Positions 1 through 5,112 of a DNA stretch of 5,112 nucleotides are shown here, piece after piece; within the stretch, counting starts at the first letter, position 1; each line of letters opens with the position of its first letter. The notes below the pieces were generated by a model, which saw only the letters and a list, made by a program, of their open reading frames with translations, ran no database searches and was not told the origin of the DNA. The position numbers and the translations under genes were made by a program. This DNA is from an uncultured Syntrophobacteraceae bacterium (GTDB lineage Bacteria > Desulfobacterota > Syntrophobacteria > Syntrophobacterales > Syntrophobacteraceae), in the NCBI GenBank assembly GCA_937889795.1, contig CALBZH010000790.1, positions 1-5,112 of the forward strand. The letters run 5' to 3'.

Positions 1-303
1 CGTGGATCCTTCTCGTGTCTCGGTTGTTCTTACCGGCCTGACTGTCTGGGGCGCGCCTTGACGTTTGATACGTACCGTGGCGAGCACGGTTGAGTCCCAC
101 TGAGCCTGATCTGAAGCAACTCTCGAGCGATTTGTTACGTAAAGCGGCACCAAGCTGTAAACCTACTGCCATGAACGATCAGAGCCTTCCCATAAGCTGG
201 CTCAAAGACATTCCGGGAATTTCTAGTGCGTCTCTGCGCTCGAATATGGTAACTGTATAAGCACTTGGCAACCCATCATCCGTTGCGATTGGAGTGCGAA
301 AGC
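1..303. other. 5' region without a convincing gene
   Basis: No reading frame here looks like a real protein. The three + frames are broken early (stops near 41, 58 and 91, among others). A 29-codon frame at 171-260 begins with ATG but has no Shine-Dalgarno sequence and no recognisable product. Two things are visible. One is a perfect 6-bp inverted repeat, ACCGTG at 74-79 and CACGGT at 85-90, with a 5-base loop and no T-run after it. The other is a weak sigma70-like pair, TTGTTA at 132-137 and TGTAAA at 156-161, 18 bases apart. Either could be chance. The region probably carries the leader of the sheath gene or a junction with an upstream gene outside the window. Confidence 0.5.
291..294 (+). 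promoter_or_regulatory. Shine-Dalgarno for the TssB-TssC-like gene
   Basis: GGAG lies 9 bases before the ATG at 304. This supports ATG 304 over the upstream in-frame TTG at 265. The extra 13 residues that TTG would add do not resemble the start of a sheath protein, and no comparable ribosome binding site precedes it. Confidence 0.6.
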
Positions 304-1821
304 ATGGCAGAGAGGCGACCCATTTCTTTTGGCTCAATCGGCTTGGAGCTTGCCTCTTCCATAGCGGCGGTCCGCGCACGAGAGCGACAGGAGATCCCTT
401 TCAGGATCTGCATCCTTGGCGACTTCAGCGGGCGTGAAAGCCGCGGAGCTCTGGAGACGTTGGACGGTCGCAAACCGCTTCCTGTGGACCGGGACAACAT
501 CGATGAGGTACTTGCCAAACTCAAGGTGAGGATACGCCTGGATCCGGTCGGCGATATGCTTGCAGTCGCTTTCAACTGCCTGGATGATTTCCATCCCGAC
601 AATTTGTTCGAGCAACTGGAGTGCTTCCAGACCCTCAAGACAACCAGGCGCAAGCTCGATGATCCGCGAGCCTACAACGCCGCGCTGGAAGACCTGCGGC
701 TGCTTGCCGGCGGAAGAAAAGTCGAATCGACGGTACAGCCGTTACCGCGGTCCAAGCCCGCTTCGCAGCAGGAAAACCTGCTCGACCAGATCGTCGGAGC
801 GACTCCGCAGCCCTCGGCGTCGACTGACCGCTCCGACATGGAGGCGTTCCTCGAGACTCTGGTTAGGCCATACCTCGTGCCCGGTGAAGACGCGGAACAT
901 GACCAACTCCAATCCGCTCTGGATGCCTATATCTCAGAGTACATGCGCCTGCTCTTGCATCATGCCACGTTTCAGGCCTTGGAGTCGGCCTGGCGCTGCG
1001 TGGATTTCCTTGTCTCGCGCGTGGAAACGGATGAGACCCTTGAGATTTACCTCCTGGATGTTTCCAAGGCCGAGCTCCAGCAAGACCTTGCGGCTTCGGA
1101 CGATCTGACCCGGAGCTCGATGTATGGGCTCTTTGTGGCGGACAACACTGAGAAGCCATGGTCCGTCCTGACCGGTAATTACACCTTCGATTACTCCGAC
1201 GCAGAGTTATTGGGCCGTCTATCCCTGATCATGCATGCAGCCGGCGCGGTCTTCATTGCCGGATCCCATGCGCATCTCATCGGGTGTGAGGATCTGGCGA
1301 AAACGCCTGATCCACGGAGCTGGCACCAGGCGCCCGATGCCGATGAAGCCGCGACCTGGGACACTCTGCGCAGACAGCCCCAAACCGCGAGCATCGGCCT
1401 CGTCCTGCCGCGTTTTCTCCTGCGCCTGCCATATGGTCGGGATACGGATGCCATCGACCGTTTCGACTTCGAGGAAATGGATGCGGAGCCACGGCACAGC
1501 GACTATCTCTGGGGCAATGGAGCGTTTGCATGCACCTATCTGCTGGCACAGTCTTTCTCGCGTTACGGATGGGAGATGCAGCCTGGACTGATCCAGAATG
1601 TCGAAGGGTTGCCCCTGCATGTCTACAATTTCCAGGGTGAAGCGAGGCTCACTCCCTGCGCCGAAGTCTTGCTCACGGAAATGGCGGTTGAGGCCCTCAG
1701 CGAAAAAGGCATCATGGCGCTGGCCACCTTGAAGAATACCGATGCCGCATGCCTCGTCCGGCTCCAGTCGTTGGCCGATCCGCCGACGGGCTTAGCGGGA
1801 AGATGGAACAGGAGCTCGTGA
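304..1821 (+). CDS. Fused TssB-TssC-like contractile sheath protein, short TssC part
   Basis: A 505-residue cytoplasmic protein related to the two T6SS sheath subunits, which polymerise around the inner tube and contract to drive it out. Residues about 30-145 are TssB/VipA-like: ILGDFSGR at 37-44, RKPLPVDRDN at 56-65, LDDFHPDNLF at 93-102. A polar linker follows at about 146-156. Residues about 157-505 are TssC/VipB-like: ENLLDQIV at 157-164, FQALESAWR at 223-231, LLDVSKAEL from 250, a WSVLTGNY segment at 286-293, LPRFLLRLPYG at 368-378, DYLWGN at 400-405, VEGLPLH from 433 and EVLLTE at 454-459. In the usual organisation TssB (about 165 residues) and TssC (about 490) are separate genes; here they are one chain. 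The protein ends soon after the GIMAL segment, so the roughly 130 C-terminal residues of canonical TssC are absent. The 238 bases downstream do not encode them in any frame, so this looks like a true short form. No other T6SS gene is visible. Sheath-family membership is well supported; function as a classical T6SS sheath is not established. Confidence 0.88.
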   Translation: MAERRPISFGSIGLELASSIAAVRARERQEIPFRICILGDFSGRESRGALETLDGRKPLPVDRDNIDEVLAKLKVRIRLDPVGDMLAVAFNCLDDFHPDNLFEQLECFQTLKTTRRKLDDPRAYNAALEDLRLLAGGRKVESTVQPLPRSKPASQQENLLDQIVGATPQPSASTDRSDMEAFLETLVRPYLVPGEDAEHDQLQSALDAYISEYMRLLLHHATFQALESAWRCVDFLVSRVETDETLEIYLLDVSKAELQQDLAASDDLTRSSMYGLFVADNTEKPWSVLTGNYTFDYSDAELLGRLSLIMHAAGAVFIAGSHAHLIGCEDLAKTPDPRSWHQAPDADEAATWDTLRRQPQTASIGLVLPRFLLRLPYGRDTDAIDRFDFEEMDAEPRHSDYLWGNGAFACTYLLAQSFSRYGWEMQPGLIQNVEGLPLHVYNFQGEARLTPCAEVLLTEMAVEALSEKGIMALATLKNTDAACLVRLQSLADPPTGLAGRWNRSS

Positions 1822-2059
1822 ATCGCTTGAGAACGCCTCGTTGTCTGCATCACTCTTGGTCCTCGAAATGCCAAGCACCTCATCGTTCAACCCTGAGAGA
1901 TCGCACTCGTTGTGCACGCTGGGAGTATCGGCATTCGACCTTCTGGCAATCCAAGTTAACAGGCTGGGGACCCTTTGCTGGGGGGCGGCGCGAGTTGAGC
2001 GGCAAAGCTTGCCTTGCGTGCAATCCCAGAGGTCCAGCGGACACCATGAAGGACGGCCA
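1822..2059. other. Intergenic gap between sheath and permease genes
   Basis: No supported gene. The frame leading into the permease is open back to 1796, but its translation is low-complexity and unlike any permease N-terminus. Another open frame crossing the end of the sheath gene (to 2084) also looks non-coding. A short perfect inverted repeat, GGCAA at 2001-2005 and TTGCC at 2009-2013 with a 3-base loop, has no T-run and is weak as a terminator. The gap most likely holds the promoter of the downstream three-gene unit, but I cannot pick out convincing -35 and -10 boxes. Confidence 0.5.
2048..2053 (+). promoter_or_regulatory. Shine-Dalgarno for the APC permease gene
   Basis: GAAGGA ends 6 bases before the ATG at 2060. 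It decides the start: a longer in-frame reading from TTG 1841 would add 73 residues with no similarity to a permease N-terminus, while ATG 2060 begins a few residues before the first membrane helix, as is normal in this family. Confidence 0.75.
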
Positions 2060-3388
2060 ATGCTCAACCAGAAAAAGCCGGTAAGTCTTTTTTCGGCCAC
2101 CATTCTGGTCATCGCCAACATGATCGGGACCGGCGTTTTTACGACTCTAGGGTTTCAACTTGCCAGCGTTCATTCTCCATTTTCCGCAATCATGCTGTGG
2201 GTTGTCGGAGGCGTTGTCAGCTTCTGCGGAGCGCTTTGCTACGGTGAGCTCGGCGCGATGATGCCTCGGTCCGGGGGCGAATACGCTTACCTCAGCGAGA
2301 TTTACCATCCGGCAATTGGATTTCTCACCGGCTCCGTTTCCATCCTGGTCGGCTTCGGTGCTCCCATCGCACTCGCGGCTATGGCGCTGGGGCGGTATTC
2401 AGGGGCGGCTTTTCCCGGAGTCGACGAAACGGTCGTAGCAGTGGTCGCAATCGTGGTCCTCTCCCTGGTGCACCTCGTGGATGTCCGGTTTGGCTGCCAT
2501 TTTCAGAACGTTTTCACGGTGGGCAAGATTCTCTTGATCGCGGCTTTTGTTGTGGCAGGCTTTTCCATGCCCTATCCGCAAAAGATCAGCCTGCCGGAAT
2601 CGCTCGGCGAGCTCGGGTCTGTTTTCAATCCGGCCTTTGCAGTCGGGCTGGTTTACGTTTCGTTCGCCTACTCGGGTTGGAACGCATCCGCCTACATCGC
2701 GGGGGAGATCTCGAGACCCGAGCGGAATCTTTCGATCTCGCTGTTCCTGGGGACCCTCGCTGTTTCAGTGTGCTACATTCTGCTCAACGTTGTCTTCCTT
2801 TCAACCGTCCCCGCGGATGAGCTCGCCGGAAAAATCGAAGTTGGGTACTTCTCGGCGAAGGCGATCTTCGGAGAGGGCGGGGTCAGGCTCATGACATTAC
2901 TGATCTGCCTGGCTCTGATCTCGACCCTGAGCTCCATGATTATGGTTGGCCCGAGGGTGGCGGCCACCATGGGGGAAGACGTCAGGGCTCTCAGTTTTCT
3001 TGCCGTGAGGAGCCAAAGAGGGGTCCCGGTCCGGGCCATCCTCATTCAGTCCTCGATCGCAATTCTCCTCACCCTGACTGCCGCGTTCAACTTCGTTCTG
3101 ACATACGTCGGTTTCACCTTGACTCTGTTCACATGCATGGCCGTCCTTGGCGTGTTTGTCCTTCGTTTCAAGGAGCCCCACCGCAACAGGCCCTTCAAGA
3201 CATGGGGATACCCCGTGGCTCCCGCGCTCTATCTGGTAGTCAACGGCTGGATGCTTTGCTACCTTGTTATCCAAAGGCCACTGTCTTCCGCATTTTGCCT
3301 TGCGACAGTCGCATCGTTACTGGCTCTCTATAAATGGCTCATGTACAGGCAAAGCCAAACCACTTTGCTCGAGGAGGAGAAGCAATGA
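2060..3388 (+). CDS. APC-superfamily amino acid permease
   Basis: A 442-residue inner-membrane transporter, probably moving an amino acid in symport or exchange; the substrate cannot be read from sequence. The length and about twelve hydrophobic segments fit the LeuT-fold APC family. The first helix carries the unwound GxG signature MIGTGVF (residues 21-27), which in this family contacts the carboxylate of the substrate. A GGEYAYLSEIY segment follows the second helix. The sixth helix has the second unwound substrate site, FAYSGWNASAYIAGEI (202-217), followed by RPERN. A typical loop, RPFKTWGYP (377-385), precedes the last helices. These signatures resemble the LAT/YfnA-like branch. The end of the gene contains the ribosome binding site of the next gene, and the stop overlaps its start (ATGA), so expression is probably coupled. 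Family assignment is firm; substrate and direction are unknown. A role in moving products of the two exported proteins downstream is only an inference from gene order. Confidence 0.93.
   Translation: MLNQKKPVSLFSATILVIANMIGTGVFTTLGFQLASVHSPFSAIMLWVVGGVVSFCGALCYGELGAMMPRSGGEYAYLSEIYHPAIGFLTGSVSILVGFGAPIALAAMALGRYSGAAFPGVDETVVAVVAIVVLSLVHLVDVRFGCHFQNVFTVGKILLIAAFVVAGFSMPYPQKISLPESLGELGSVFNPAFAVGLVYVSFAYSGWNASAYIAGEISRPERNLSISLFLGTLAVSVCYILLNVVFLSTVPADELAGKIEVGYFSAKAIFGEGGVRLMTLLICLALISTLSSMIMVGPRVAATMGEDVRALSFLAVRSQRGVPVRAILIQSSIAILLTLTAAFNFVLTYVGFTLTLFTCMAVLGVFVLRFKEPHRNRPFKTWGYPVAPALYLVVNGWMLCYLVIQRPLSSAFCLATVASLLALYKWLMYRQSQTTLLEEEKQ
3372..3379 (+). promoter_or_regulatory. Strong Shine-Dalgarno for the exported unknown protein
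   Basis: AGGAGGAG ends 5 bases before ATG 3385. It lies inside the last codons of the permease gene and decides the start in favour of 3385 over an in-frame ATG at 3334. The 3385 start also places a signal peptide at the N-terminus. Confidence 0.85.
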
Positions 3389-4710
3389 TATCTGGCAGAA
3401 ACAGACGGCACAGCCGGGCGATCACTTCCGTTTTTTTGGTCCTGTCGCTTTTCCTGATCCATGATTCCACGACGGCCCGGCAGCCGGATGCCATTGAAGA
3501 CACGGTCATCCCAGGTGGGAAGAGCCCCGATGATGGCGGAGTGTACAACCAATACGCCCGGTTCATGGCAGGAATGGCAGTGCCGCAAGGTGAGCTGGCC
3601 CCGTTGCAGAGCAAGCCGGCATGGGTGGAGTATTCCCGGTCTTTCGATCAAAGCTGGAGTCATCTGAACAAGAGGCTGCTGACCCCCGAACGTCAGTGGG
3701 CTGCGAAGGAATTGGGGGCTGCCGCCTCATGGGACGGCACCGTCTTCTATCCATTCAGCGGGCCGGATTTCGCCAATGTCAATGCCTTTTTCCCTCGGGC
3801 CCGGACATACGTTCTTGTCGCCCTGGAGCAGCTTGGAGAGATCCCCAAGTTCGCCGGAATGAGTGACAAGCAGTTCAAGGCCTATCTCCAATCCATGAAG
3901 GGCTCCCTCCGCGATCTCCTGAACATCAACTATTTCATCTCCTCCCATATGGACGCTGAGATTGAGAAAACGGAAATAAAGGGCGTTCTGCCGGTTCTCC
4001 TCGTCATGCTGGCACGCAATAACGCGAAAGTGCTCGATGTGCGGTACTGGACAATGGGGATGGACGGGAAGGTTCGGGAATCTCCAGCATTCGGGACCAC
4101 CGCTCGGGAACTCCCTGCCCTTGGGGCCAAAGACCTGGATTTGAATACCATCCAGGGCATTCGGATCACCTTCGATACCCCTGGGTCAGGGGAGAATCCC
4201 CCTCAAAGCCTTTACTACTTTCGCCTCGACGTATCCAATCAGTCCTTCGATCGAAACCGATACTTTCTTTCTTTTCTCAGAGGGCTGGCACCCTTCACCA
4301 CCTTTATGAAGTCCGCCTCATACGTGATGTTCGACAACACGGTGTCGGCCGCGAGACAGTTCATGCTGAACCAGAGCCGCTACATCGTTCAGGAGGATTC
4401 GGGGATTCCGCTGAAATACTTCGAGCCCCCGGTCTGGAATCTCCGATTCTATGGCCACTACGTCAAGCCCATCTCGGCTTTCAGTCAGCAGTACCAGGAG
4501 GCTCTCGCCTCGATTTACAAGGTGGATAAGAAGAAGAAACCCTTGCCTTTCGGCTTTGGCTACTATTTCAACCCGGGCGAGGCAAATCTGATGTTTGCTG
4601 AAAAAAAGTCTTTGGATCGAGGAAGAGATGAGGCTCCTTTGGGCAATTCTGATGGCAGGCATTTTCTGTATAACAACGCAATTTTCCTGCGCCAGCACAG
4701 AGACTCGTGA
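3385..4710 (+). CDS. Exported protein of unknown function
   Basis: A 441-residue protein I cannot assign to a named family. The N-terminus looks like a Sec signal peptide: an arginine-rich start (R5, R7, R8, R11), a hydrophobic stretch at about 12-25, and a possible cleavage site after TTA (29-31). The mature part is soluble-looking, with no further clear membrane helix. Notable segments are FYPFSGPDF (121-129), followed by NAFF (133-136) and TYVLVALEQLGEIP (141-154); an aromatic-rich stretch, YVMFDNTVSAARQF, from 313; and further on SRYIVQEDSGIP, then FEPPVWNLRFYGHYVKPIS. The dense W/Y/F/P/G content suggests a globular periplasmic or secreted domain. I recall similar FYPFSGPDF-type segments in uncharacterised proteins of environmental bacteria, but cannot check this. 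The start overlaps the permease stop by 4 bases, and the last 83 bases overlap the next gene, so it probably belongs to the same transcription unit. No catalytic motif is evident. Exported: likely; function: unknown. Confidence 0.85.
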   Translation: MISGRNRRHSRAITSVFLVLSLFLIHDSTTARQPDAIEDTVIPGGKSPDDGGVYNQYARFMAGMAVPQGELAPLQSKPAWVEYSRSFDQSWSHLNKRLLTPERQWAAKELGAAASWDGTVFYPFSGPDFANVNAFFPRARTYVLVALEQLGEIPKFAGMSDKQFKAYLQSMKGSLRDLLNINYFISSHMDAEIEKTEIKGVLPVLLVMLARNNAKVLDVRYWTMGMDGKVRESPAFGTTARELPALGAKDLDLNTIQGIRITFDTPGSGENPPQSLYYFRLDVSNQSFDRNRYFLSFLRGLAPFTTFMKSASYVMFDNTVSAARQFMLNQSRYIVQEDSGIPLKYFEPPVWNLRFYGHYVKPISAFSQQYQEALASIYKVDKKKKPLPFGFGYYFNPGEANLMFAEKKSLDRGRDEAPLGNSDGRHFLYNNAIFLRQHRDS

Positions 4711-5065
4711 GCTTTCCGATTGCCTGCCTCTTCAGGCTGGGCCCTATCGTCCTTTTTCGGAAACAGCGGACGAAGGCCTTCAGTCGGCGCTCGAGCGCGC
4801 TCTGGAGAAGAACCAGGCCTGGCGGGACCTGATTGAGCACGACAAGATGGCGGTCGGGGTGGTGGACCTTTCAAGCCCTCCAAATGCCCGTTTTGCAAGC
4901 ATCAACGGCTTGACGATGACGTACGCGGCGAGCCTGCCCAAGATCGCGGTGCTGCTGGCCGCCTACCAGAGCATTGAAGACGGGGTCCTACAGGATTCGC
5001 CCGAGCTCCACGAGTGGCTGGTGCAGATGATTCGCCAATCGAGCAACCCTGCGGCGTCTTACCTG
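4628..5065 (+). CDS. Partial exported serine hydrolase, beta-lactamase/DD-peptidase-like
   Basis: The first 146 residues of a protein whose 3' end is missing. It starts at ATG 4628 after a purine-rich AGGA at 4620-4623, and its frame is open from 4592. Residues 1-22 form a signal peptide (MRLLWAILMAGIF, then possible cleavage after SCA). Cys21 is not in a good lipobox, so a lipoprotein is less likely. The mature part shows GVVDLSS (76-82), typical of the first strand of the fold, then SLPK (102-105), the SxxK catalytic motif with Ser102 as likely nucleophile and Lys105 as its partner. MIRQSSNPAA follows, with S138-S139-N140 aligning to the SDN motif of class A beta-lactamases. The third motif (KTG-like) would lie in the missing part. 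Such enzymes act in the periplasm or outside the cell on beta-lactams, peptidoglycan peptides or other amide/ester substrates; which one cannot be told. The gene overlaps its upstream neighbour by 83 bases. The reading frame runs on into the adapter, so any residues after 146 are artefact. Confidence 0.82.
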
Positions 5066-5112
5066 AGATCGGAAGAGCGTCGTGTAGGGAAAGAGTGTAG
5101 ATCTCGGTGGTC
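5066..5112. other. Illumina TruSeq adapter read-through (not genomic)
   Basis: The last 47 bases begin AGATCGGAAGAGCGTCGTGT and continue to ATCTCGGTGGTC at the window edge, matching the reverse complement of the Illumina universal adapter. In the frame of the serine hydrolase gene it translates to RSEERRVGKECRSRW, a well-known false C-terminus in predicted proteins. The genuine sequence therefore ends at about base 5065, and a few bases either side could be shared by chance. Confidence 0.97.

Noticed and set aside
74..90. ACCGTG/CACGGT hairpin as a terminator or operator
   Set aside because: The 6-bp stem has no T-run, and stems of this size are expected several times by chance in 5 kb.
171..260. 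29-codon ATG-initiated frame upstream of the sheath gene
   Set aside because: No Shine-Dalgarno sequence before the ATG, no recognisable peptide, and a short length expected by chance.
276..653. Minus-strand open frames across the sheath, permease and exported-protein genes
   Set aside because: They are antisense shadows of well-supported + strand genes; their translations are arginine/serine/proline-rich with no domain signal.
2001..2013. GGCAA-AGC-TTGCC hairpin as terminator of the sheath gene
   Set aside because: Only a 5-bp stem, no following T-tract, and nearly 180 bases past the stop codon.
1749..2084. Open frame crossing the end of the sheath gene, possible small T6SS gene or frameshifted TssC tail
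   Set aside because: Its translation (including MEQELVNRLR) does not match the TssC C-terminus or another T6SS protein I recognise, and it runs into the permease start without its own ribosome binding site signal.
4787..4798. Perfect 12-base palindrome GCGCTCGAGCGC
   Set aside because: It lies inside the hydrolase coding sequence, is built from common GC-rich codons, and has no second copy or associated site.
4628..5065. Serine hydrolase as a T6SS effector paired with the sheath protein
   Set aside because: It carries its own Sec signal peptide and belongs to the permease unit, so delivery by a contractile machine is not indicated.

Overview
The window is 5,112 bases of moderately GC-rich bacterial DNA with every gene on the + strand. 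It looks like the right-hand end of a short-read contig: bases 5066-5112 are Illumina adapter, not genome. The organism is a Gram-negative bacterium by inference (type VI sheath-type protein, Sec signal peptides). The single-chain TssB-TssC-like protein hints at a deep-branching lineage such as Acidobacteriota, Planctomycetota, or a Myxococcota/Desulfobacterota relative, but nothing here fixes the taxon.

Layout: 1-303 holds no convincing gene. 304-1821 encodes a 505-residue protein that joins a TssB (VipA)-like domain to a TssC (VipB)-like domain, the two sheath subunits of a contractile injection machine. Its TssC part stops well short of the usual C-terminus. 1822-2059 is a 238-base gap with no supported gene. 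2060-3388 encodes a 442-residue APC-superfamily amino acid permease. 3385-4710 encodes a 441-residue exported protein of unknown function. 4628-5065 (cut off by the adapter) is the N-terminal part of an exported serine hydrolase with a beta-lactamase/DD-peptidase-like fold, showing an SxxK motif and an SSN motif.

How they fit together: the last three genes form a tight, probably translationally coupled unit (an ATGA stop/start overlap, then an 83-base overlap). This suggests a common job, possibly an envelope or periplasmic step linked to amino acid uptake; that is inference. The sheath gene is separated from this unit by the gap and probably belongs to a cluster lying upstream, outside the window.

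The two points most worth a reader's attention are the adapter, which creates a false protein C-terminus, and the short fused sheath protein, which is not a standard T6SS component.
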